DNA of 39,022 nt from Ornithomonoglobus_A sp045649025. Its GTDB lineage: Bacteria > Bacillota > Clostridia > UBA1381. The notes under the pieces were generated by a model, which saw only the letters and a list, made by a program, of their open reading frames with translations, had not been told where the DNA came from and ran no database searches. The DNA is taken from contig JAZRPB010000005.1 of NCBI GenBank assembly GCA_045649025.1, positions 1 to 39,022 on the forward strand, given 5' to 3'. The translations under genes and the position numbers were made by a program. Below are positions 8,826-16,435 of this stretch, one piece after another (position 1 is the first letter of the stretch; the number at the start of each line of letters is the position of its first letter).

Positions 8826-8855
8826 GGGAGGGTTTCCATACCCTCCCGTTTTTTT
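8825..8855 (+). terminator. Terminator of the araC-type gene (GGGAGGG hairpin)
   Basis: GGGAGGGT (8826-8833) pairs with ACCCTCCC (8840-8847), and seven T follow from 8849. It starts at the stop codon and belongs to the G-rich hairpin family. Confidence 0.85.
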
Positions 8856-8910
8856 GATATTCCTCGACATTACGGGAATGACAAGGGTGCGAGTGGCAAC
8901 AAAAAAGCAA

Positions 8911-8926
8911 TGTTTCACGTGAAACA
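8911..8926. promoter_or_regulatory. parS centromere site 1, inside a 34-bp perfect palindrome
   Basis: TGTTTCACGTGAAACA differs by one base from the Bacillus parS TGTTCCACGTGAAACA and is identical to the site at 13417. ParB, encoded 3 kb away, should bind it and spread. The palindrome extends perfectly to 8902-8935, with A5/T5 ends. The same bases therefore form a stem with a T-run on both strands, a plausible bidirectional terminator between araC and serS. Confidence 0.9.
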
Positions 8927-8953
8927 TTGCTTTTTGTTTAATAAGGTGCATTA

Positions 8954-9049
8954 AATTTGATGCAGAACGGATAATATTTATCCCGACGGCGTATTTTCTA
9001 TACGCCGAGCGGTAAATTTTATTCGTAACGCAGTGGTCTGCGCAAATTT
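8954..9049. repeat. Palindromic intergenic repeat, family B copy 1
   Basis: About 96 bp, with ends AAATTTG..GCAGA and TCTGC..CAAATTT and an inner hairpin around GGCGTA/TACGCC. It is clearly related to 27772-27859 (shared TTGATGCAGAACGGA, TTCGTAAC and AGTGGTCTG). It lies 12 bp past the stop of serS. Confidence 0.75.
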
Positions 9050-9061
9050 AAAAGCCGTAAA

Positions 9062-10330
9062 TTACTTTATTATGTCGCAGCCCATATATTTTCTCAACGC
9101 TTCTGGCACTGTAACCGAGCCGTCTTCATTCTGGTAGTTTTCAAGTATTGCGGCAACTGTTCTTCCAACGGCAAGGCCTGAACCGTTTAGTGTGTGAACA
9201 AACTGTGCTTTATCCTTTGGATTATCCTTAAACTTAATGTTGGCACGTCTTGCCTGATAATCCTCAAAGTTTGAGCAAGAGGATATTTCAACATATCGGT
9301 TATAGCTTGGCATCCACACCTCTATGTCGTATGTTTTTGCCGATGAAAAGCCTAAATCTCCTGTTGAAAGTGTTACAACTCTGTATGGAAGACCAAGCCC
9401 CTGTAATAGCTTTTCTGCATCGTTTGTAAGGCTTTCAAGCTCTTCGTAGCTGTTTTCAGGACGTGCAAATTTAACAAGCTCAACCTTGTTGAATTGGTGT
9501 TGTCTTATAAGGCCTCTTGTATCTCTGCCTGCACTGCCCGCCTCGGCTCTAAAGCACGCCGAATATGCACAATACTTAATGGGCAGCTTTGCACCGTCTA
9601 AAATTTCGTCACGATAGAGGTTTGTTACGGGAACCTCTGCGGTTGGGATTAAGAAATAATCGTTTACTGTTAATTTAAAGGCATCCTCTTCAAATTTAGG
9701 GAGCTGACCTGTGCCCGTCATAGATGCACGGTTTACAATGTAGGGAGGTTGTATTTCGGTATATCCCGACTCGTCTGTGTGAGTGTTTAAGAAATACTGA
9801 ATAACTGCTCTCTCTAACCTTGCACCCTTATCCTTATAAACTGTAAATCTTGTGCCTGTAAGCTTTGTGCCTCTTTCAAAGTCGAGAATATCGAGGTTTG
9901 TGCCTATATCCCAGTGAGCCTTTGCCTCAAAATCAAAAGTTCTTGGAGTGCCGAATTTTCTCATTTCAACATTTTCACTGTCGTCGGCACCAATCGGCAC
10001 GCTCTCGTTTGGAATGTTTGGAATTTTTAGCATAAAGTCCTTTAATTGTGCGTCGATTTCTCTTACCTCATCATCAAGCACCTTTATATTATCGCTTAAT
10101 TCCTTCATTTCCTTAAAGATTGCAGTTGTGTCCTCTCCTGCCTTTTTCATTTGCGGAATTTGCTTTGAGATTGCGTTTTGCTTTGCTTTTTTCTCTTCAA
10201 CATCGGCAAGAATTTCACGTCTTTTTGCATCAAGCTCTATTGCAGGGGTTATATCGAGGTCGTTATTTCTCTTTTTTAATGCCTCTCTTATTTTTTCAGG
10301 CTCCTGACGAAGTACTTTAATGTCTAACAT
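9062..10330 (-). CDS. serS: Seryl-tRNA synthetase
   Basis: The protein is 422 aa, the standard bacterial SerRS length. The N-terminal MLDIKVLRQEPEKI and a long charged coiled-coil arm (about 27-100) form the tRNA-binding domain. The class II core follows: TGTGQLPKFEEDAF, motif 2 with FRAEAGSAGRDTRGLIRQHQF and motif 3 with NGSGLAVGRTVAAILENYQ. It charges tRNA-Ser in the cytoplasm. Its position next to parAB and near oriC is common in Clostridia. No T-box leader is evident upstream; the leader region is filled with repeats instead. Confidence 0.97.
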   Translation of the reverse strand: MLDIKVLRQEPEKIREALKKRNNDLDITPAIELDAKRREILADVEEKKAKQNAISKQIPQMKKAGEDTTAIFKEMKELSDNIKVLDDEVREIDAQLKDFMLKIPNIPNESVPIGADDSENVEMRKFGTPRTFDFEAKAHWDIGTNLDILDFERGTKLTGTRFTVYKDKGARLERAVIQYFLNTHTDESGYTEIQPPYIVNRASMTGTGQLPKFEEDAFKLTVNDYFLIPTAEVPVTNLYRDEILDGAKLPIKYCAYSACFRAEAGSAGRDTRGLIRQHQFNKVELVKFARPENSYEELESLTNDAEKLLQGLGLPYRVVTLSTGDLGFSSAKTYDIEVWMPSYNRYVEISSCSNFEDYQARRANIKFKDNPKDKAQFVHTLNGSGLAVGRTVAAILENYQNEDGSVTVPEALRKYMGCDIIK

Positions 10331-10407
10331 AATTTATATTTTCCTTTCGTATTAAATTTGCTTTTTAATTTACAATCCCTCCACCGCAAGCGGTCCCGTT
10401 TTTTTGC

Positions 10408-10429
10408 GGGACGTCGTAAACGCCGTCCC
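10408..10429. repeat. G-rich hairpin, family C copy 1
   Basis: GGGACG pairs with CGTCCC around a 10-nt loop and is followed by CTACGG. It shares the CCCTACGG flank with the next copy. Confidence 0.55.
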
Positions 10430-10446
10430 CTACGGTGATTGAATGA

Positions 10447-10549
10447 ACACAAACGGGGTGGTCTGTAACAATTTCGTGTTGCGAGTTTCAAATTCGTTAG
10501 AATTTGTCTGTTTGAGCAACACAAATTTTACAGATTACCTTGTTTGTGT
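10447..10549. repeat. 103-bp palindromic repeat, family A copy 1
   Basis: An imperfect giant palindrome: ends ACACAAAC/GTTTGTGT, inner arms TCTGTAA/TTACAGA and GTGTTGC/GCAACAC, centre CAAATTC-GTTA-GAATTTG. It is nearly identical to 15171-15273, which has the same length in the opposite orientation. It contains no gene; the apparent frame across it is an artefact. It looks like a MITE or structured RNA element. It lies in the 314-bp gap between serS and the coiled-coil gene, with family C hairpins on both sides. Confidence 0.85.
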
Positions 10550-10578
10550 GTTTGTTTTTCCAATCCCCCGTCATTTGC

Positions 10579-10600
10579 GGGACGATGTGGGCATCGTCCC
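10579..10600. repeat. G-rich hairpin, family C copy 2
   Basis: GGGACGATG pairs with CATCGTCCC around a 4-nt loop and is followed by CTACGG. The same hairpin occurs at 15339-15358. Confidence 0.65.
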
Positions 10601-10644
10601 CTACGGTGTTTGTTTACAAATTGTAGGGGATAAATTGAGCAATT

Positions 10645-11061
10645 TTATTCATTAATTATTTTATTATACAATTCCTTTTGGTCATTGTCAAGGCTTTCGG
10701 GGTCAATTTTCTCTAAAATTGCATTTGCCTCGTCTGTGTTGCCGTTTTCCTTTAAAAGTTGTGCATTAATCAGGCTTTTATATGTTTCCACCTGTTTTTT
10801 AAATTCTTCATTTTCTTTCTTTAACTGTGCGTTTTCACTGCCAAGCCGTAAATTTTCCTCGCTCAATTGTGAGGCACGTTCATCTATTTTATTTGGAAAC
10901 TCCAGCTTTACATTTTCTTGTGCTGTGTGTTGATGTGTTATGTTCTTTTCCAGATTGGCATCGCCAAAAAACGAAATCAGTATAAGCAAAAGAGCAACCA
11001 CAAAAATCAACGCTGTGTATAAAAATAAGGATTTTGTGTTGTTGTTTTCTTTACTATTCAT
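10645..11061 (-). CDS. Small membrane-anchored coiled-coil protein (138 aa)
   Basis: I start it at the ATG at 11061, because the longer upstream frame crosses the ribosome binding site (GGAG, about 15 nt upstream) and a low-complexity leader. The protein has a short N-terminal cytoplasmic tail, one transmembrane helix (about 11-32, LFLYTALIFVVALLLILISFF) and then a charged region with a heptad-rich coiled coil (about 60-95, SEENLRLGSENAQLKKENEEF). The C-terminal helices contain an ANAILEKIDPE repeat of TPR flavour. I do not recognise a family. The topology resembles FtsB/DivIC-type divisome proteins, but no specific signature supports that. It follows the DUF4446 gene on the same strand. Confidence 0.7.
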   Translation of the reverse strand: MNSKENNNTKSLFLYTALIFVVALLLILISFFGDANLEKNITHQHTAQENVKLEFPNKIDERASQLSEENLRLGSENAQLKKENEEFKKQVETYKSLINAQLLKENGNTDEANAILEKIDPESLDNDQKELYNKIINE

Positions 11062-11225
11062 CTTGTTGTTTGTTATCTCCTTTCGTGAGGGTTTTTGGGG
11101 AGGTGAGATGGACAATTTTCCTCTCTTTTCAAGGTTGAAATAAAATTGTTCAGATTGCCGTTTTTTTGTTTGGGTGCTGTATCGGGTATACCGCCCCAAA
11201 CGGAAAAATGGTGAGATGAGCAATT

Positions 11226-11708
11226 TTATTCACCCGCAACCTTGCTTTTTGCCATTTCGAGGCTCTGTATTTCCTCTTCTAATAGCTTTGTTTGGGCTTC
11301 GCCACCAACAACCTTTCGTACGTAGGTGTTATTTGAGTTGTGACCGTATAAAGATGTTAAAATAAAGCCGTCGCCGCAGTCATCGAGCAGTGTGAGTGAA
11401 AAGCTTAAATTTCCCTTAACATCGTCAAATGCGTCGAAATTAACTACACCCATATGTGAAAATGACGACAGTGCCTTTGCCTCAATAGCATCTAATCTAT
11501 CCATTGTTGCAGTGTCGGTGCGTGCTTTAATGCTCTTTGCAAGCTCGTTTACCTTGTTGTAGTATTTTTCCATAACAGCACCCAAATCGCCGTCCTCTGC
11601 ATAGCTTAAGATGTTATTAATTTTGTTTGAGTTTGCACTGTTCATCATCATACAGGCAATAACAAGTATGATTAAGATTACAACCACTATTATAAAATAT
11701 ATGTTCAT
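11226..11708 (-). CDS. DUF4446-family membrane protein
   Basis: The protein is 160 aa. One N-terminal transmembrane helix (about 3-24, IIVVVILIILVIACMMM) is followed by a helical stretch and then a compact domain with AIEAKALSSFSHMGVVNFDAFDDVKGNLSFSL around residues 75-110. This pattern fits the DUF4446 family, found next to parB and serS in many Clostridia. The function is unknown. It starts 12 bp after the parB stop, so it is probably cotranscribed with parA and parB; a chromosome segregation or cell-cycle role is inference from that position. Confidence 0.75.
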   Translation of the reverse strand: MNIYFIIVVVILIILVIACMMMNSANSNKINNILSYAEDGDLGAVMEKYYNKVNELAKSIKARTDTATMDRLDAIEAKALSSFSHMGVVNFDAFDDVKGNLSFSLTLLDDCGDGFILTSLYGHNSNNTYVRKVVGGEAQTKLLEEEIQSLEMAKSKVAGE

Positions 11709-11720
11709 TTTTGCCGCTCC

Positions 11721-12596
11721 TTATCTGCCTATTATTTCCAGAATACGCTCTAAATCTTCGTTTCCGTAATATTCTATCTCAATTTTGCCTTTTTTATTGG
11801 TGTGGGAAATTTTAACCTTTGTTCCAAGCGATGAGCATAAATCTTCCTCTAACCTCTTTATTTCAACACTTACTGCACTTTCCTTTTTGGTGCTCTTTTT
11901 CACCTTCTTTTCCTTTGCAAGCGATGCACAAAGCTTTTCTGCCTCTCTCACGCTTAGACAATCGTCCATTATTTTTTGTGCAGCCTCATCTCTTACTTTT
12001 GTATTTTCCACAGATAACAAGGCACGTGCATGACCGCTTGTAAGCTTTCCGTCTATTATATATTTCTGTATTTTTTCATTGAGCGATAAAAGTCTTATTG
12101 CGTTTGCAATTGCACTTCTGCTCTTGCCTGTGATATTGCTTATTGCCTCTTGTGTAAGTGAATACTTTTCCAAAAGCGAGCGATATCCAAGAGCTTCTTC
12201 AATAGGGTTTAAATCCTCACGCTGTAAATTTTCCACCAACGCAATCTGTGCAATTTCCGTTTCGGTGTAGTTCTTTATTACCACACCAACCTTTTTTAAG
12301 CCTGCAAGCTTTGCAGCACGCCATCTTCTTTCGCCTGCAACTATCATATATCTGCCGTTTTGCTGCTCCACCACCACAATAGGCGAAATAAGCCCCTGCT
12401 CCTTAATTGATTTTGCAAGTGCCTCTATCTTCTCCTTGTTGAAGCTATGACGCGGCTGGTCTTTGTTTGGTTCTATCTTTGTTAGTTCAATTTCTGTTAC
12501 ACCCTGCGGATTTTGTGTTATTTCGTCTGTTATAGCAGGTATATCCTCGTTATCAAAAAACGAGCCTAACCCTTTGCCAAGTCCCTTTTTAGCCAT
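11721..12596 (-). CDS. parB: Chromosome partitioning protein ParB (Spo0J)
   Basis: The protein is 291 aa. The N-terminal MAKKGLGKGL is the typical ParA-stimulating, positively charged tail. The CTP-binding ParB/Srx domain contains GERRWRAAK (88-96), and the motif ENLQREDLNPIEEA follows. The helix-turn-helix is at about 142-175 (LTQEAISNITGKSRSAIAN). The C-terminal 60 residues form the dimerisation domain. It binds the parS sites at 8911 and 13417, slides along DNA as a CTP-dependent clamp and stimulates ParA. Its start overlaps the parA stop by 8 bp, indicating translational coupling. Confidence 0.96.
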   Translation of the reverse strand: MAKKGLGKGLGSFFDNEDIPAITDEITQNPQGVTEIELTKIEPNKDQPRHSFNKEKIEALAKSIKEQGLISPIVVVEQQNGRYMIVAGERRWRAAKLAGLKKVGVVIKNYTETEIAQIALVENLQREDLNPIEEALGYRSLLEKYSLTQEAISNITGKSRSAIANAIRLLSLNEKIQKYIIDGKLTSGHARALLSVENTKVRDEAAQKIMDDCLSVREAEKLCASLAKEKKVKKSTKKESAVSVEIKRLEEDLCSSLGTKVKISHTNKKGKIEIEYYGNEDLERILEIIGR

Positions 12597-13353
12597 TTTT
12601 TCTGATTACCTCCTTTGCCAATCCCATATATGCGTCGGCACCCTTTGATGTTCTGTCGTATTTAATAATCGGCTCACCAAAGCTTGGTGCTTCGGAAAGA
12701 CGTATGTTTCTGGGAATAACGCTTTTGTATACCAATCCTGGAAAGAACTTTTTAATTTCATCCAGAACCTGTATTGAAAGATTTGTTCTTCCGTCGTACA
12801 TTGTGCCAACAACGCCCTCTATGTTAATTTTTGTATTAAGCTTTTTCTTTACCGATTTAACTGTGGTTATAAGTTGCGACACACCCTCCAATGCGTAGTA
12901 TTCACACTGAATAGGAATTAAAATAGTATCGCACGCAGTCAGAATATTTAATGTAATCATTCCTAAAGACGGCGGAGCATCTATTATAATAAAATCGTAG
13001 TCATCTCGTATTTGCTCTATGGCTCTTTTTAGGAAAAACTCACGGTTTTCCTCGTAAACAAGCTCTATCTCCGCACCGCTCAACGCAGTTGATGACGGCA
13101 AAACAAACATATTTATATACGGTGTTTTTATTATTGCCTCACGTGTTTTTGACGCATCAACAAGACAATCATACACCGACAGCTCACAATCCTTTTTATT
13201 TATTCCAAAGCCGCCCGTGGAGTTGCCCTGCGGGTCGCAGTCTATGAGCAGCGTTTTCTTGCCAAGATATGCAAGACACGCACTTAAATTTACTGCGGTG
13301 GTGGTTTTTCCCACTCCGCCCTTTTGATTTGTTATTGCAATAACCTTTGCCAA
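12589..13353 (-). CDS. parA: Chromosome partitioning ATPase ParA (Soj)
   Basis: The protein is 254 aa. The deviant Walker A KGGVGKTTT (10-18) has the signature lysine, with switch I/Walker A' around IDCDPQGNSTG and Walker B DYDFIIIDAPPSLG. It is a MinD/ParA-type ATPase that dimerises with ATP, binds nucleoid DNA and is released by ParB-parS; in spore formers Soj also regulates DnaA. It is the first gene of a minus-strand operon (parA-parB-DUF4446) driven by a promoter whose -35 touches a parS site. Confidence 0.97.
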   Translation of the reverse strand: MAKVIAITNQKGGVGKTTTAVNLSACLAYLGKKTLLIDCDPQGNSTGGFGINKKDCELSVYDCLVDASKTREAIIKTPYINMFVLPSSTALSGAEIELVYEENREFFLKRAIEQIRDDYDFIIIDAPPSLGMITLNILTACDTILIPIQCEYYALEGVSQLITTVKSVKKKLNTKINIEGVVGTMYDGRTNLSIQVLDEIKKFFPGLVYKSVIPRNIRLSEAPSFGEPIIKYDRTSKGADAYMGLAKEVIRKNG

Positions 13354-13387
13354 GATTTTTTCTCCTTTTTGTATTTGTATTATTTAC

Positions 13388-13416
13388 ATTCTACCACGAA
13401 AAAATTAATTTGTAAA
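13388..13416 (-). promoter_or_regulatory. Promoter of the parAB operon
   Basis: On the minus strand TTTACA (13411-13416), 17-bp spacer, TAGAAT (13388-13393), giving a start near 13381. The -35 directly abuts parS site 2 (13417-13432), so ParB binding could regulate the operon. Confidence 0.6.
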
Positions 13417-13432
13417 TGTTTCACGTGAAACA
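13417..13432. promoter_or_regulatory. parS centromere site 2
   Basis: TGTTTCACGTGAAACA, identical to the site at 8911-8926, located between the divergent parA and ger promoters, 64 bp upstream of parA. Confidence 0.92.
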
Positions 13433-13470
13433 TTTTAAAATTTAATTTTTTTGTAACAAAACCATGCTTG

Positions 13471-13500
13471 CGAATAATTGGAATTTTTTTGGGAATATTA
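13471..13500 (+). promoter_or_regulatory. Sigma-G-like forespore promoter of the ger operon
   Basis: CGAATA (13471-13476), 17-bp spacer, AATATTA (13494-13500) is close to the sigma-G consensus TGAATA / CATACTA. No sigma-A promoter of similar quality is visible. Forespore-specific expression is the known pattern for GerA-type operons. Confidence 0.45.
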
Positions 13501-13535
13501 TGTGTAAAATCAACTGTTGAATAAAGGAAAAAATT

Positions 13536-15146
13536 ATGAATAAGTTAAAAAATCTCTTTTTGTTTTCTCCGCCTCAAAAAAAGCGAAAATTTGAGCTTAC
13601 AGGCGACAACCCCGACATATTATATGATATAAGAGAAGAAAAGAAAGTGCAAGAAAACACCTCTGTGTCGAGTGATATTGAAGAAAACGAGGCATATATA
13701 AGAAAGCGTTTTTCTATTCCTTTAAATAACGATTTTGTTCTTCGTAAGCTTCGTATGAAGGGAAATCGGCTGGCTTTTATTGTGTTTATCGACGGTATGG
13801 TTAACACCGCACTCGTTAATAACTCTGTTATAGAAACACTGCAAAAGCTGCCGTATATCGAAAATTTTACCTCATATGAGTTTGAAGAAGAGGTAATACA
13901 ATGCTTTATATCACACTCACAGGCACGTTCCTCCAATGATATGGACACTGTTGCCGAGGAGGTTAATTTTGGCAGTGCGGCGGTGTTTGTGGACGGCTTC
14001 GACAAGGCTTTTATTTTAGATGTGCGTAGCTGGGGCACTCGCAGCATCAGTAAGCCCGAAACGGAGCAGAGCATATACGGTCCTCAAGAGGCATTTGCCG
14101 AAATGCTGCGTAACAACACGGCACTTGTAAGAAAAATAATAAAAACCGAAAAGCTTATAGCAGAGGGCGTAAAGCTTGGAAATGTGTCGAAAACAAGAGG
14201 TGTTTTGTTATATATAAACGATATTGCAAACGAAAGACTTGTTAATGAGGTAAGAAACCGCATCAATGGAATTTCAACCGATTACATTATTGCAATAGAA
14301 GAGGTTGAAATGCTTGTAGAGGATAAAACCTTTATAACAACGGGACAGCTTTTGGAAACCGAGCGTCCCGACAGGGTTGCCCGAGCTCTCACACAAGGAC
14401 GTGTTGCACTTTTATTAAACGGAAGTCCGAGAGCGTTGGTTTTTCCCACCTCTCTTTTTGAGCTTTCACATTCAGTTTCTGACCAGTATTTAAGGCTTCC
14501 CTATGCTAATATGACAAGAATTATGCACATTATTGCGGCATTTATATCCTTGCTTTTACCAGGACTCTATCTTGCAACAACACTTTTTCATCAGGAGCTT
14601 ATACCAACATATCTTTTATATTCAATAAGTGCCGCACGTGAAAATGTGCCGTTTCCAAGCGTTTTAGAGCTTATTTTAATGGATATATCCTTTGAGCTTG
14701 TGCGTGAGGCGGGAATAAGAATGCCAAGTCCCATTGGCTCAACACTCGGTATTGTTGGCGGTCTTATTTTAGGACAGGCGGCGGTAAGTGCAAAAATAGT
14801 AAGTCCGTTAATGATTATAATAATTGCTCTTACAGGAATTGGCTCATTTGCAATTTCCGACTACTCGCTTGCGTGGGGATTTAGAATTTTAAGACTTTTA
14901 TTTATTGCTCTTGGTGCATCGCTTGGCTTTTATGGGATTGCGGCAGGACTTGTGTTATATTCTTTGTTTCTTGCCACTCAAACAAGCTTTGGTGTGCCGT
15001 TTTTGTCGCCTATGCCAAAGAGAGGCTCAAACAGCACCGAAACGGCATTTTTTGAAAATCCAATCTGGAAAAGAGAGGAACGGCCGTGGTTTTTAAAAAC
15101 AAAGAAAAGAAAAAGCGAGCCGAAAATCAGCCGTAAATGGCGGTAA
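13536..15146 (+). CDS. gerAA: Spore germination receptor A subunit (GerAA family)
   Basis: The protein is 536 aa, slightly long but normal for GerAA. The start ATG has AAAGGA about 8 bp upstream. The N-terminal cytoplasmic half (to about 310) contains family motifs such as IDGMVN, YGPQEAFAEMLRNNTALVRK and TGQLLETERPDRVARALTQGR. Around 325-480 there are four to five transmembrane helices, with PFPSVLELILMDISFELVREAGIRMPSPIG between them. It forms the inner-membrane germinant receptor with GerAB and GerAC and triggers release of spore core ions and dipicolinate. The gene letter is by homology only; the germinant is not predictable. Confidence 0.95.
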   Translation: MNKLKNLFLFSPPQKKRKFELTGDNPDILYDIREEKKVQENTSVSSDIEENEAYIRKRFSIPLNNDFVLRKLRMKGNRLAFIVFIDGMVNTALVNNSVIETLQKLPYIENFTSYEFEEEVIQCFISHSQARSSNDMDTVAEEVNFGSAAVFVDGFDKAFILDVRSWGTRSISKPETEQSIYGPQEAFAEMLRNNTALVRKIIKTEKLIAEGVKLGNVSKTRGVLLYINDIANERLVNEVRNRINGISTDYIIAIEEVEMLVEDKTFITTGQLLETERPDRVARALTQGRVALLLNGSPRALVFPTSLFELSHSVSDQYLRLPYANMTRIMHIIAAFISLLLPGLYLATTLFHQELIPTYLLYSISAARENVPFPSVLELILMDISFELVREAGIRMPSPIGSTLGIVGGLILGQAAVSAKIVSPLMIIIIALTGIGSFAISDYSLAWGFRILRLLFIALGASLGFYGIAAGLVLYSLFLATQTSFGVPFLSPMPKRGSNSTETAFFENPIWKREERPWFLKTKKRKSEPKISRKWR

Positions 15147-15170
15147 ATCCAACGCTCCACAAAAACAATC

Positions 15171-15273
15171 ACACAAACAGGATAATCTGTAAAATTTGTG
15201 TTACTCAAACAGACAAATTCTAATGAATTTGAAACTCGCAACACGAAATTGTTACAGACCACCCTGTTTGTGT
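15171..15273. repeat. 103-bp palindromic repeat, family A copy 2
   Basis: Inverted copy of 10447-10549, nearly identical along its full length, in the 236-bp gap between gerAA and gerAB. It contains no gene. Confidence 0.85.
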
Positions 15274-15290
15274 TCAATTAAGAAACGTAG

Positions 15291-15312
15291 GGAACGGCGT
15301 TTACGACGTTCC
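15291..15312. repeat. G-rich hairpin, family C copy 3
   Basis: GGAACG pairs with CGTTCC around a 10-nt loop and is preceded by CGTAG. It reads as the inverse of the 10408 copy. Confidence 0.5.
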
Positions 15313-15338
15313 GTAAAAGAGGAATTTCAAAACAATCA

Positions 15339-15358
15339 GGACGATGTGGGCATCGTCC
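15339..15358. repeat. G-rich hairpin, family C copy 4
   Basis: GGACGATG pairs with CATCGTCC and is followed by CCTACTC. It matches 10579-10600 base for base through the stem and ends just before the gerAB ribosome binding site. Confidence 0.65.
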
Positions 15359-15382
15359 CCTACTCACGAAAGGAACAACAAA

Positions 15383-16435
15383 ATGTCAAAAAAAGAGCTC
15401 TCTTGTGTTATAACTAATTTAATATGTGCAAAGCTGTTTTTACTCTACCCCCGCGAGCTTATAAAAACAAGCGGAACGGCGGCGTGGATTGAAATGCTCT
15501 ATGTTACGCTTATTGCTCTTGCACTATTTTATTTAACACAAAAATTCTACACACAAAATAAAAATGTGATAGAGCTTGCACATATCCGCTTCGGCAGAGC
15601 AGGGCGTGTTATTGTTGGTGTTCTTGTTTTATTTGTACTTTTTTGCCTACTTATAAGCGTTATGCGTATTTTCTCGGAAAGTGTTAAAATAGTTTTATTG
15701 CAGGATACCGACACCGACCTCATTTTAGGTGTATTTGTTCTGTGCTCGTGCGTGGGTGCATTTTTCGGTGTTAAGTCAATTTCTAAAATCACTGCAATGG
15801 TATTGCCTGTTGTTGCAGTGTTATTTGTGGGGTTTTTACTGTTCTTATCCCGTAATTACCGCATAGAAAACCTTGTGCCTCTTTTTGGTTTAGGCTTTAA
15901 TGGTATATTTTTAAAGGGAATAAGAGCCCTTTATATTTTTAGCGACATTATTATTTTAAATTTGCTTATTCCTCACACAAACACCTTTTCCTCCGTTAAA
16001 AAAAGCGGTTTTTTTGCAATTATAATAAGCGGTGTTGCGGGAGTGTTGATTTGCCTTGCCTATGCACTTATTTTTCCGTATCCCGCCTCGGAGGAGTTTA
16101 TAATGCCTGTGTATCAGCTAACAAGAATAATAAATTTAAGCAGCTTTTTTAATCGTTTCGAGGCACTGTTCCAATTTGCGTGGTCTGTTCTTATTTTGTT
16201 GTATGGTGCAATGTATATCTATGTTATTTCATATGCGTGGCAGCTGACATTTTCTTTAAAATACAAAAAGCCGTTGATGCTTGGCATAGCACTTGCAGCG
16301 GGCGGCTTTGCACTAATGCCCGATTCAATAATGAGTGCAATAAGCTCATTAAGGTACTTTGAAATTGCCTTGTTTATAATAGCCTTTGGTTTACCAATTG
16401 TGGTGGGGTGTTGTGGAAGGAGGAGAATATTATGA
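15383..16435 (+). CDS. gerAB: Spore germination receptor B subunit (GerAB family)
   Basis: The ATG at 15383 has AAGGA 9 bp upstream; the upstream in-frame ATG at 15344 lies inside the family C hairpin and is not used here. The protein is 350 aa, with about ten predicted transmembrane helices. It starts with KKELSCVITNLICAKLFLLYP, typical of the APC-like germination transporter family, and is the likely germinant-binding subunit in the spore inner membrane. It overlaps gerAC by 4 bp (ATGA), indicating coupling. Confidence 0.93.
   Translation: MSKKELSCVITNLICAKLFLLYPRELIKTSGTAAWIEMLYVTLIALALFYLTQKFYTQNKNVIELAHIRFGRAGRVIVGVLVLFVLFCLLISVMRIFSESVKIVLLQDTDTDLILGVFVLCSCVGAFFGVKSISKITAMVLPVVAVLFVGFLLFLSRNYRIENLVPLFGLGFNGIFLKGIRALYIFSDIIILNLLIPHTNTFSSVKKSGFFAIIISGVAGVLICLAYALIFPYPASEEFIMPVYQLTRIINLSSFFNRFEALFQFAWSVLILLYGAMYIYVISYAWQLTFSLKYKKPLMLGIALAAGGFALMPDSIMSAISSLRYFEIALFIIAFGLPIVVGCCGRRRIL

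Noticed and set aside
9062..10644. T-box leader controlling serS
   Set aside because: The upstream region consists of repeat elements; no T-box sequence or specifier loop could be recognised.
10443..10655. 70-codon open frame nearly identical to another on the minus strand at 14978-15277
   Set aside because: Both are translations of the 103-bp palindromic repeat, start without a ribosome binding site, and share only the repeat portion. They are not genes.
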